64,000 nt of DNA, from positions 146,896 through 210,895 of the forward strand of contig NZ_JAWDIX010000004.1 of assembly GCF_032380675.1 (NCBI RefSeq). Reading direction: 5' to 3'. The DNA is from Anaerolentibacter hominis. Lineage in GTDB: Bacteria > Bacillota > Clostridia > Lachnospirales > Lachnospiraceae. The notes under the pieces are model-generated. The model made no database searches and had not been told where the DNA came from. It was given only the letters and a program-made list of their open reading frames with translations. The translations under genes were made by a program, and so were the position numbers. How positions within the stretch are numbered: position 1 is the first letter of the stretch; every line of letters starts with the position of its first letter. Of the stretch, positions 25,086-33,104 are shown piece by piece.

Positions 25086-25613
25086 ATGCGTTTTATTATC
25101 AGTGGTAAGAATCTGGAGATTACAGAAGGCCTGAAGGACGCGATACAGAACAAGCTGGGTAAGCTGGAGAAGTACTTTACAGCTGAAACGGAGTGTATCG
25201 TTACCATGTCTGTTGAGAAGGGAAGACAGAAGGTTGAAGTAACGATTCCCATGAAGGGGAACATTGTCAGGGCCGAGCAGGCCAGCGATGATATGTATGT
25301 TACAATTGATTTGGTAGAAGAAATAATTGAACGTCAGATTAAGAAATATAAGAATAAACTGGTGGAGAGGAAGCGTTCTGCCCTGAGCTTCAGTCAGGCA
25401 TTTGTGGATGAAGAGTATGATGCAGATGATGAGATTCGGATTACCAGAACCAAACGATTCGCGGTAAAACCCATGGACCCGGAGGAAGCCTGTGTGCAGA
25501 TGGACATGCTGGGACACAGTTTCTACGTGTTCAGAAATGCGGAGACGGATGAGGTCAGTGTGGTTTATAAGAGGAAAGACGGAACGTTCGGTTTGATTGA
25601 ATCGGAGTTCTAG
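25086..25613 (+). CDS. hpf: Ribosome hibernation-promoting factor, long form
   Basis: A 175-residue long HPF (also called RaiA/YvyD). The N-terminal domain (MRFIISGKNLEITEGLKDAIQNKLGKLEKYF) binds the 30S decoding region; after a charged linker the C-terminal domain (RFAVKPMDPEEACVQMDMLGHSFYVFRNAETDEVSVVYKRKDGTFGLIE) dimerises to join two 70S ribosomes into 100S particles in stationary phase. The ATG at 25086 has AAAGGAG 8 bases upstream. A terminator separates it from secA, though hpf next to secA and prfB is a common Firmicute order. Confidence 0.96.
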   Translation: MRFIISGKNLEITEGLKDAIQNKLGKLEKYFTAETECIVTMSVEKGRQKVEVTIPMKGNIVRAEQASDDMYVTIDLVEEIIERQIKKYKNKLVERKRSALSFSQAFVDEEYDADDEIRITRTKRFAVKPMDPEEACVQMDMLGHSFYVFRNAETDEVSVVYKRKDGTFGLIESEF

Positions 25614-25679
25614 AGAGTATAGGAAAGAGTGCCGATGGCGATCTGAGAGGAAGAAAAGCCGGTCGGCAGTATATAACAG

Positions 25680-25714
25680 GGGGCACGGCTGCTTTGCAGG
25701 CGTGCCTCTTTTTT
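25680..25714 (+). terminator. Intrinsic terminator after hpf
   Basis: GGCACG (25682-25687) pairs with CGTGCC (25701-25706), followed by a TCTTTTTT tail. Confidence 0.78.
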
Positions 25715-25803
25715 CGTACTGTAAAACATAAAATCGGGCAAATGGGAGAAGCTTGTATTGCAGGTACCAAAGCCTGCGGCGGGCTGTAAGCGGCAAAAAA
25801 ACG

Positions 25804-25832
25804 TTGCTTACTCATATGAGAAATGATACAAT
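25804..25832 (+). promoter_or_regulatory. Promoter for secA-prfB
   Basis: TTGCTT (25804-25809), 17-bp spacer, TACAAT (25827-25832). Confidence 0.55.
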
Positions 25833-25887
25833 AAGTCCTGTGAACCTACGCAAAAAAACCAGTTAGGAGAAATATAGGAGAAAAATC

Positions 25888-28455
25888 ATGGGTTTTTTTA
25901 GTAAAATATTTGGCACGCACAGCGAGAGAGAATTAAAGCTGATTATGCCTCTTGTGGATAAAATTGAGGCACTGGAGCCGGAATATGAGAAATTATCCGA
26001 TGAAGAACTGCGCGGCAAAACGATTGAGTTTAAAAATAGACTGAAGAATGGAGAAACATTAGACGATCTGCTTGTAGAAGCCTTTGCAACCGTGAGGGAA
26101 GCATCCAAGCGTACACTGGGCATGCGCCATTACCGTGTGCAGCTGCTGGGCGGAATTATCCTGCACCAGGGCAGAATTACAGAGATGCGGACCGGTGAAG
26201 GAAAGACCCTGGTGGCAACCCTGCCGACCTACTTAAATGCGCTGGAAGGGAAGGGAGTCCATATTGTAACGGTAAATGATTATCTGGCAAAGCGTGATGC
26301 GGAATGGATGGGACAGATTCATGAGTTTCTGGGCATGAAGGTAGGCGTTATCTTAAATGCCATGAACAATGACGAGAGAAGAGAGGCATATGCCTGTGAC
26401 GTTACGTATGCAACCAACAACGAGCTGGGATTTGATTACCTGAGAGATAACATGGTAATTTATAAGGAACAGCTGGTTATGCGGGATCTTCACTATGCGA
26501 TTATTGATGAGGTCGACTCTATTTTAATTGATGAGGCCAGAACGCCTCTGATTATATCCGGTCAGAGCGGAAAGTCCACCAAGTTGTATGAGGCCTGTGA
26601 TATTCTGGCCAGACAGCTGGTGCGCGGTACTGAGAAGGAACTTTCCAAGATGGATATTATCATGAAGGAAGATTCTCAGGAAACGGGCGATTTCGTTGTG
26701 AATGAGAAAGACAAAAATGTGAACCTGACGGCAGACGGCGTCCGGAAGGTAGAGCAGTTCTTTCGTATTGAGAATCTGGCGGACCCGGAGAATCTGGAAA
26801 TCCAGCACAATATCATTCTGGCGCTTCGCGCACACAACCTGATGTTCCGGGATAAAGATTATGTGGTAAAAGATGATCAGGTTCTGATCGTAGATGAATT
26901 TACCGGCCGTATTATGCCTGGCCGCCGCTATTCCGACGGACTCCATCAGGCAATCGAGGCCAAAGAACACGTTAAGGTAAAGAGAGAGAGCAAGACTCTG
27001 GCGACGATCACGTTCCAGAACTTCTTTAATAAGTACGATAAGAAATGCGGTATGACCGGTACGGCCCTCACTGAGGAAAAGGAGTTCAGAGAGATCTACG
27101 GCATGGACGTAATCGAGGTACCTACCAATGTACCGGTTGTCCGTGTGGATCATGAAGACTCTGTCTTTAAGACAAAGAAAGAAAAGCTAAGCGCCATTGT
27201 AGACGCGGTTATGGAAGCGCACAAGAAAGGCCAGCCGGTACTGGTTGGTACGATTACCATCGAGGCTTCCGAGGAACTGAGCGATATGCTCCGGAAGAAG
27301 GGAATCCCTCATAAAGTGCTCAATGCCAAATTCCATGAACTGGAGGCGGAGATTGTAGCAGACGCCGGTCAGATGGGTTCGGTTACGATTGCAACCAACA
27401 TGGCAGGCCGTGGTACGGATATTAAGCTTGGCGAAGGCGTCGCTGAGGTGGGAGGCCTGCGCATTATTGGTTCTGAACGCCATGAGGCCAGACGTATTGA
27501 TAACCAGCTGCGCGGACGTTCCGGCCGTCAGGGAGATCCTGGTGAATCCAAGTTCTATATTTCCCTGGAGGATGATCTGATGCGCCTGTTTGGCTCGGAT
27601 CGTCTTATGTCCATGTTTAATTCTATGGGTATTCCTGAGGGAGAAGAGCTGCATCACAATATGCTGACTTCTGCCATTGAGAAGGCTCAGGTAAGAATAG
27701 AGGGCAATAACTTCGGTGTCCGTAAAAACCTGCTGGAGTATGACCGGGTAAATAATGAACAGAGAGAAATCATATATGCAGAGAGAAGAAGAGTCTTAAA
27801 CGGCGACAATATGAGAGACTCTGTCATTAAAATGATCACCGATACGGTGGAAGAAATGGCTAACCGCTGTATTGGAGACGACACGCCTGTGGAAGAGTGG
27901 GATCTGGATGAATTGAACCAGACCATCCTCAATGTCATTCCGATTAAGCCGGTGGAGCTGACAGAAGAAGAAAAGAAACACGGAAAAAAGAATCAGCTGA
28001 TCCAGCGTCTGAAAGAGGAGGCCGTGAAGCTGTATGAGACCAAAGAAGCAGAGTTTCCGGAAGCGGAGCATCTGCGTGAGGTTGAGCGGGTTATTCTGCT
28101 TCGGACGATTGACCGGAAGTGGATGGATCATATCGATGATATGGACCAGCTTCGCCAGGGAATCGGTCTGCAGGCATACGGCAACCGAGATCCGCTTACC
28201 GAATATAAATTCCTTGCATTTGATATGTTTAACGAGATGACTCAGGCGATTGCCGAAGATACGGTAAACGCGCTGATGCATGTTAAGATTGAACAGAATG
28301 TAGAGAGAGAGCAGGTTGCCAAAGTGACGGGAACCAACAAAGACGGAACCGATGTGCGCGGCCCGGTCCGCAGAGAAGGGAAGAAAATTATGCCCAACGA
28401 TCCCTGTCCCTGCGGAAGCGGTAAAAAATATAAATTTTGCTGTGGAAGGAAGTGA
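25888..28455 (+). CDS. secA: Preprotein translocase ATPase SecA
   Basis: Motor ATPase of the Sec export pathway; pushes unfolded preproteins through SecYEG. 855 residues. Visible parts: nucleotide-binding domain 1 with Walker A MRTGEGKTLVATLPTYLNAL and Walker B DEVDSILIDEARTPLIISG, the preprotein cross-linking domain, nucleotide-binding domain 2 with TNMAGRGTDIKLG and RGRSGRQGDPGESKFYIS, the helical scaffold with TIDRKWMDHIDDMDQLRQGI, and a C-terminal zinc-binding SEC-C tail CPCGSGKKYKFCCGRK that contacts SecB or lipids. The stop lies 6 bases before the prfB start, so the two are co-transcribed. Confidence 0.98.
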   Translation: MGFFSKIFGTHSERELKLIMPLVDKIEALEPEYEKLSDEELRGKTIEFKNRLKNGETLDDLLVEAFATVREASKRTLGMRHYRVQLLGGIILHQGRITEMRTGEGKTLVATLPTYLNALEGKGVHIVTVNDYLAKRDAEWMGQIHEFLGMKVGVILNAMNNDERREAYACDVTYATNNELGFDYLRDNMVIYKEQLVMRDLHYAIIDEVDSILIDEARTPLIISGQSGKSTKLYEACDILARQLVRGTEKELSKMDIIMKEDSQETGDFVVNEKDKNVNLTADGVRKVEQFFRIENLADPENLEIQHNIILALRAHNLMFRDKDYVVKDDQVLIVDEFTGRIMPGRRYSDGLHQAIEAKEHVKVKRESKTLATITFQNFFNKYDKKCGMTGTALTEEKEFREIYGMDVIEVPTNVPVVRVDHEDSVFKTKKEKLSAIVDAVMEAHKKGQPVLVGTITIEASEELSDMLRKKGIPHKVLNAKFHELEAEIVADAGQMGSVTIATNMAGRGTDIKLGEGVAEVGGLRIIGSERHEARRIDNQLRGRSGRQGDPGESKFYISLEDDLMRLFGSDRLMSMFNSMGIPEGEELHHNMLTSAIEKAQVRIEGNNFGVRKNLLEYDRVNNEQREIIYAERRRVLNGDNMRDSVIKMITDTVEEMANRCIGDDTPVEEWDLDELNQTILNVIPIKPVELTEEEKKHGKKNQLIQRLKEEAVKLYETKEAEFPEAEHLREVERVILLRTIDRKWMDHIDDMDQLRQGIGLQAYGNRDPLTEYKFLAFDMFNEMTQAIAEDTVNALMHVKIEQNVEREQVAKVTGTNKDGTDVRGPVRREGKKIMPNDPCPCGSGKKYKFCCGRK

Positions 28456-28461
28456 CAATAA

Positions 28462-29593
28462 GTGGTCGAATTAGATCAGTACAAGTATACCTTGAGTACC
28501 TATGCAAAACCCTTAGTCGAAGTGGGGGATTCACTTTGACCTGGCTAATAAAAGGTTAAAGATTGAAGAATTGTCAAATATAATGGAGGCGCCGGATTTC
28601 TGGGATGATCCGGTACGCTCCCAGGACTATATGAAGGAACTGAAGAATTTAAAAGATGTGGTGGAAAAGTATGAGCAGCTTACTTCTGCTTATGAAGATG
28701 TGGAGACGCTTCTGGAGCTGGGGTATGAAGAAAATGACGCCTCTGTTATTCCTGAGGTGGAGTCTGCCCTCACCGCATTTATCGAGGAGCTTGAAACCCT
28801 TAAGCTCGCAACTCTGTTAAACGGCCCATATGATAAAGACGGAGCTATTCTCACCCTGCATGCAGGGGCGGGCGGAACAGAGAGCTGTGACTGGTGCGGC
28901 ATGCTGTTTCGGATGTATCAGCGGTGGGCTGAGAAAAGAGGCTATACCACTGAGATTCTGGATTCGCTGGATGGTGAGGAAGCGGGGATTAAGTCCGTTA
29001 CGCTCCAGGTGAATGGGGAAAATGCCTACGGTTATCTGAAATCCGAACACGGAGTACACCGTCTTGTCAGGATTTCTCCTTTTAATGCCCAGGGAAAACG
29101 GCAGACTTCTTTCGTATCCTGCGATGTAATGCCAGATATCGAGGAAGATCTGGATATTGAGGTTAAGGATGACGATATCAGGATTGATACCTATCGTTCC
29201 AGTGGAGCCGGCGGTCAGCATATCAATAAGACCTCCTCGGCGATTCGTATTACCCATTATCCGACTGGCATTGTGGTGCAGTGTCAGAATGAGCGGTCCC
29301 AGCATATGAACAAAGACAAGGCGATGCAGATGTTAAAAGCCAAGCTGTATCTTTTGAAACAGCAGGAGAACCTGAATAAAGAAGCAGGAATCCGCGGCGA
29401 GGTGAAGGAGATCGGCTGGGGCAACCAGATCCGTTCTTATGTCATGCAGCCCTATACTCTGGTGAAGGATCATCGGACGAATGAAGAAATAGGGAATGCA
29501 AATGCTGTTCTGGATGGGAATTTAGATCCTTTTATCAATGCCTACTTAAAATGGATCAACTCCGGACAGACTAATTCAGCACAAAATGAATAA
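28462..29593 (+). CDS. prfB: Peptide chain release factor 2, with programmed +1 frameshift
   Basis: Release factor for UAA and UGA stop codons. The first frame opens at GTG 28462 and stops at an in-frame TGA (28537-28539). The site CTT-TGA-C with an upstream Shine-Dalgarno-like GTGGGGGAT matches the conserved RF2 autoregulatory frameshift: the ribosome slips +1 on CTT and resumes at GAC 28538, continuing to 29593. The stop-codon recognition tripeptide SPF lies in VRISPFNAQGKRQTSF and the peptidyl-hydrolysis GGQ in SSGAGGQHINKTSSA. When RF2 is scarce the frameshift is favoured. It is not a broken gene. Confidence 0.97.
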
Positions 29594-29603
29594 CATTTCA
29601 TAC

Positions 29604-29640
29604 GGCCTGCCGGGATCAGAACTCCTGGCAGGCCTTTTTC
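29604..29640 (+). terminator. Intrinsic terminator after prfB
   Basis: GGCCTGCC (29604-29611) pairs with GGCAGGCC (29627-29634), followed by TTTTTC. Confidence 0.88.
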
Positions 29641-29759
29641 CTTCCATAGGAAGGTACGCCCGATGCAGCTGGCTAATGCATATTTATCAGTGGGATCTTA
29701 TGTCGAAATATGGTATGATATTACCCAAAGAAATCTATGAAGAGAATGGGGGTATTTCT

Positions 29760-30647
29760 ATGGGGAATCCGGAAAAAATCTCGGAAGAATCTCTGCGTAT
29801 TATCAGAAGGATGCAGCAAAATGAGGTGACAGAAGCCGCTACATACCGGGCGATTGCGTCCAGAGTCAAAGACGGGGAAAACAAGGCAGTCCTGCTGCGG
29901 CTTGCACAGGAGGAAGAGCGGCATGCGAAAATATGGGAGAAGTACACCGGGGAAGTAAAAAAACCGCAGAGAGGAAAAGTGCTCAGGAGAAAAATTATGG
30001 CAGCTTTACTGGGGTTTACCTTTGTGATAAAGCTGATGGAAAATGGCGAGGAAGGGGCACAGGACGTCTACGGCAGACTGGAACAGGAGATACCGGAAAG
30101 CACAGCTATCCGGGAGCAGGAAAATGCGCATGAAGATGCGCTGATGAGCATGCTGGATGAAGAGAGGCTCCAATATGTGGGTTCCATGGTACTGGGAATG
30201 AATGACGCGCTGGTAGAACTAACCGGAACACTTGCCGGGCTGTCCCTGGCTCTGCAGAATACCCGTATAATTGCGCTTTCCGGCCTGATTACCGGAATAT
30301 CTGCAACGCTTTCTATGGCGTCATCTGAGTTTCTATCCGCCAAAAGCGATGGGGAGGAAAATGCATTTAAATCCTGCATCTATACAGGAATAGCCTATCT
30401 GGTTACTGTAACTCTGCTGGTTCTGCCCTATCTGATCTTTTCACCGGAGCAGTGGATGTTTGCGCTGGGAACAATGCTTGTCACGGTTGTGGTTATTATA
30501 GCGGCTTTTAACTATTATATTGCGGTGGCAAAGGGTCTGCCGTTTAAACGCAGGTTTGCAGAGATGGCCTGCATCAGCCTGGGCGTGGCGGCGCTGTCCT
30601 TTGTGGTAGGCCTGCTGGTGAAGAAGTTCTTGGGAGTGGACATATAG
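29760..30647 (+). CDS. Ferritin-like/rubrerythrin domain fused to VIT1/CCC1-type transporter
   Basis: A 295-residue membrane protein resembling the MbfA group. The N-terminal ~130 residues are a ferritin-like four-helix region with the iron ligands spread over NEVTEAATYRAIA, AQEEERHAKIWEKY and REQENAHEDALMS (Glu and E-x-x-H patterns). The C-terminal part is a VIT1/CCC1 domain with LGMNDALVELTGTLAGLSLAL and about five transmembrane helices. Such proteins export or store Fe2+/Mn2+ away from the cytosol. The ATG at 29760 follows GGGGG; an extended -10 TGG-TATGAT at 29711-29719 would start transcription just before it. Confidence 0.87.
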   Translation: MGNPEKISEESLRIIRRMQQNEVTEAATYRAIASRVKDGENKAVLLRLAQEEERHAKIWEKYTGEVKKPQRGKVLRRKIMAALLGFTFVIKLMENGEEGAQDVYGRLEQEIPESTAIREQENAHEDALMSMLDEERLQYVGSMVLGMNDALVELTGTLAGLSLALQNTRIIALSGLITGISATLSMASSEFLSAKSDGEENAFKSCIYTGIAYLVTVTLLVLPYLIFSPEQWMFALGTMLVTVVVIIAAFNYYIAVAKGLPFKRRFAEMACISLGVAALSFVVGLLVKKFLGVDI

Positions 30648-30763
30648 AATGAAGAGGGAATAATGAAGAAGGAAGAAGGAATCGTGAAAGCTGCAGCTCA
30701 GTGAAGGTGTCCCTGCGGAACAGTGAAAGAGCTGCGAGTGAAAATGTTCCTTCGTTACGTGGT

Positions 30764-30806
30764 GAAGTATGGCAGTGTTTTTTCTGCCATACTTCGCTGT
30801 TTTTTC
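30764..30806 (+). terminator. Intrinsic terminator after the VIT1-type gene
   Basis: Perfect 12-bp stem GAAGTATGGCAG/CTGCCATACTTC (30764-30775, 30784-30795), then GCTGTTTTTTC. Confidence 0.85.
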
Positions 30807-30916
30807 TTGCATTCTGAGTTTTTGTGTGGTAATATCTTTCAAGGAAAAACAAATGTATTTCCGGAACATACAAAAATGAATAGCGCTGCTTGAGGATGGC
30901 CGGCTTACCGGCCCTT

Positions 30917-31107
30917 TTATCTTGGAAGTAGATAAGACTCCCACCTCCATAGGTGGTGAGTAAATAACAGTAAATAACAAATTCGTCTTATGGGAGCCCA
31001 GTCTCCTTCCAAGATAAAGCCTCCGGCGGAATGCAGAGCCGCACAGATGTATGATGTCATGCAAAGCATGACGTGCGGCTCGCAGCAAGTACGCCGAGGC
31101 GTACTTG
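30917..31107. repeat. Dispersed structured repeat, family B, copy 2
   Basis: About 190 bp. Perfect 12-bp edge arms (30917-30928 with 31006-31017), inner hairpin CCACCT/AGGTGG, the shared block TGGGAGCCCAGTCTCCTTCC, and the final hairpin CAAGTACGC/GCGTACTTG, as in copy 1 at 13146. Compared with copy 1 it has an extra 10 bp inside the first loop and a nested 49-bp insert. Confidence 0.75.
31037..31085. repeat. 49-bp palindromic insert nested in repeat family B
   Basis: Absent from copy 1. It contains AGCCGCAC...GTGCGGCT arms and an inner ATGTCATGC/GCATGACGT hairpin. The 4-bp sequence GCAG occurs on both sides, like a target-site duplication. This suggests a separate very small mobile or amplifiable palindrome. 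Confidence 0.5.
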
Positions 31108-31157
31108 AAATCAGATAGATTGTTGGAGTGCGTTTGACAAATAGTGGAGTATGAAAT

Positions 31158-31601
31158 ATGAGCAAAGAAGAGAAGTATTATCTCGTTAAGAAAAAGGCAG
31201 TTCCAGAAGTTCTTCTGAAAGTGGTGGAGGCCAAGCGGCTGCTGGATGCGGAGAAGGTTTTGACCGTTCAGGAGGCGACCGATTTGGTTGGCATCAGCAG
31301 AAGTTCTTTCTATAAATATAAAAATGATATCTTTCCATTTCATGATGATTCAAGAGGCAAGACAATTACGATTATGCTGCAGCTGGATGATGAGCCGGGC
31401 CTGCTCTCCCGGATACTGCATCAGGTGGCGGAGCACAGTGCAAATATTCTGACGATACATCAGAGTATACCGGTTGGAGGGATTGCTTCTCTCACCGTTA
31501 GTTTGCAGACGGATTCTACCAGAGCTCAGGTGACTGACATGATCGAGGATATCGAGGCGCTGGAAGGAATTCATTCATTAAAGATACTGGCAAGAGAATA
31601 G
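31158..31601 (+). CDS. ACT-domain protein, PheB/UPF0735 type
   Basis: A 147-residue small regulator. The N-terminal part (SKEEKYYLVKKKAVPEVLLKVVEAKRLL...VQEATDLVGISRSSFYKYKNDIFPF) holds a helix-turn-helix-like segment, and residues about 70-147 form an ACT domain (ITIMLQLDDEPGLLSRILHQVAEHSANILTIHQS) that binds small ligands, usually amino acids. It precedes hom, the aspartate pathway genes and lysC, so it may sense an aspartate-family amino acid. It was once annotated as PheB (chorismate mutase); there are no such catalytic motifs here. Confidence 0.85.
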   Translation: MSKEEKYYLVKKKAVPEVLLKVVEAKRLLDAEKVLTVQEATDLVGISRSSFYKYKNDIFPFHDDSRGKTITIMLQLDDEPGLLSRILHQVAEHSANILTIHQSIPVGGIASLTVSLQTDSTRAQVTDMIEDIEALEGIHSLKILARE

Positions 31602-31859
31602 AGTGCTAATGGGCTGTGAAAAGGAAGGCCGAGATGAAACGATACCTGAATTTTCCAGACTTTAGAATAGACTTAGACATTTCATCTGCTGTGCAGATGT
31701 GACGAATATGGGGGGTAGTATGAAAAATAAGTTTGATTAATTTATTTTTCATACGGCTATTTGTGCCGGAGCATCACAAATAGCTTTTATGGCAGAAGAG
31801 AAATCGCCTTCGCGAATTTCTCTTCGCCCCGTCGCAATGCTCCGGAATGGAGGAATAAA
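31602..31859 (+). promoter_or_regulatory. Structured leader of hom with mini-ORF and possible pseudoknot/attenuator
   Basis: Three adjacent hairpins: 31719-31730 with 31742-31753 (12 bp); 31756-31765 with 31775-31784 (10 bp), followed by TTTTAT like a weak terminator; and 31795-31804 with 31816-31825 (10 bp). The loop of the second, CCGGAGCAT (31766-31774), is exactly complementary to ATGCTCCGG (31837-31845), three bases before the hom GGAGG. A six-codon ORF with a GGGGGG site starts at ATG 31720 (MKNKFD, stop 31738-31740), inside the first stem. Pairings are seen directly; a regulatory role in hom expression is inference. No T-box or lysine-riboswitch features are seen. Confidence 0.55.
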
Positions 31860-33077
31860 ATGATTAATGTTGCAATATTAGGTTACGGCACAATCGGTTC
31901 CGGTGTTATGGAAGTTTTGAAACTCAATCACGACAGCATCGCCAGACGGGTTGGACAGCCGGTTGAGGTAAAGAAGGTATTAGATTTGAGGGAATTTCCG
32001 GGAGACCCGGTTATGGATATTCTGGTGCATGATGCCGACGAAGTTTTGCAGGACCCGGATGTCCAGATTATTGTTGAGACGATGGGCGGGGTAAATCCGG
32101 CGTATCAGTTTGTCCGGAAGGCCCTGGAAAATGGAAAGAGCGTATGTACTTCCAATAAAGAGCTGGTCGCGAAGCATGGAGCAGAGCTGCTTGGCCTGGC
32201 AAGAGAAAAGAAACTGAATTTCTTCTTTGAGGCCAGTGTAGGAGGCGGTATCCCCATTATCCGGCCGTTAAATCAGTCTCTGACCGCAGATGAGATTGAA
32301 GAAATTACAGGTATATTAAATGGAACGACAAACTACATCCTGACTAAAATGACCAGGGAGGGCCTGAGCTTTGAGACAGTATTAAAGGAGGCTCAGGATC
32401 TGGGCTATGCGGAGCGTCATCCGGAAGCGGATGTGGAAGGATACGATGCCTGCAGAAAGATTGCGATATTAACATCCCTTGCCTATGGAATGCAGGTGGA
32501 TTATGAAGATATATATACAGAAGGTATTACTAAGATAACAGACGAAGATATTGAGTACGCCAAAGCTCTGGACGCTTCGATTAAGCTGCTGGCCTCCAGC
32601 AAGAAGGTAGGGGACCAGGTATATGCCATGGTTGCGCCGATGATGATCCGGGAGGAGCATCCGCTCTCCAGCGTACATGACGTGTTCAATGGTATCTTTG
32701 TGCGCGGCAATGTTCTGGGCGACGCAATGTTTTACGGCAGGGGAGCAGGAAAGCTTCCGACGGCCAGCGCGGTTGTGGCTGATGTGATTGACGCCGCAAA
32801 GCATATGGGCGTTAATGTGCCGATCATATGGAACTGCAAGAAACTGGAACTTGCGGATATCAGGACCTCCATGCAGAAATTCTTTGTACGCCTTGCCGGC
32901 GGCAAAGCGGAAAACGCGGCCAGAGTACAGGAATTATTTGGAGCTGTCTGTGAGGTTTCAATCGGAAATGAACAGGAATATGCGTTTGTGACGGAGCCGG
33001 TCTCCGAGGCTGACTATGCGAAGAGGGCTGAAAAGCTCGGCAATGTGATCAGCCGGATTAGGGTGGATTTTGAATAG
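31860..33077 (+). CDS. hom: Homoserine dehydrogenase
   Basis: Reduces L-aspartate semialdehyde to homoserine with NAD(P)H, the branch to threonine and methionine. 405 residues. Rossmann motif VAILGYGTIGSGVMEVL, active-site region FFEASVGGGIPIIRPLNQSLTADEIEEITGILNGTTNYIL, and GYAERHPEADVEGYDACRKIAIL, which is diagnostic. The C-terminal ~80 residues correspond to an ACT-type region for threonine feedback. The ATG at 31860 follows GGAGGAATAAA. Translationally arranged upstream of the mutase-like gene and lysC. Confidence 0.96.
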   Translation: MINVAILGYGTIGSGVMEVLKLNHDSIARRVGQPVEVKKVLDLREFPGDPVMDILVHDADEVLQDPDVQIIVETMGGVNPAYQFVRKALENGKSVCTSNKELVAKHGAELLGLAREKKLNFFFEASVGGGIPIIRPLNQSLTADEIEEITGILNGTTNYILTKMTREGLSFETVLKEAQDLGYAERHPEADVEGYDACRKIAILTSLAYGMQVDYEDIYTEGITKITDEDIEYAKALDASIKLLASSKKVGDQVYAMVAPMMIREEHPLSSVHDVFNGIFVRGNVLGDAMFYGRGAGKLPTASAVVADVIDAAKHMGVNVPIIWNCKKLELADIRTSMQKFFVRLAGGKAENAARVQELFGAVCEVSIGNEQEYAFVTEPVSEADYAKRAEKLGNVISRIRVDFE

Positions 33078-33104
33078 CCGGATACAATATGCAGGAAGAA
33101 AGGC

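Larger units (their letters stand above)
30648..31157. other. 510-bp gap before the ACT protein gene
   Basis: It holds a purine-rich stretch, the terminator at 30764, and family B repeat copy 2 (30917-31107) with a nested 49-bp palindromic insert. No protein gene is visible. I see no clean promoter between the repeat and the start at 31158; a TTGACA at 31134 is too close to the start codon to serve it. Confidence 0.65.

Noticed and set aside
28462..28540. Apparent frameshift mutation at the start of prfB
   Set aside because: The in-frame TGA sits in the conserved CTTTGAC slippery site with an upstream G-rich element, so this is programmed frameshifting and not a pseudogene.
31602..31859. T-box or lysine riboswitch before hom
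   Set aside because: No AGGGTGG-type T-box sequence or lysine-riboswitch core was found; the leader has a different, compact layout.
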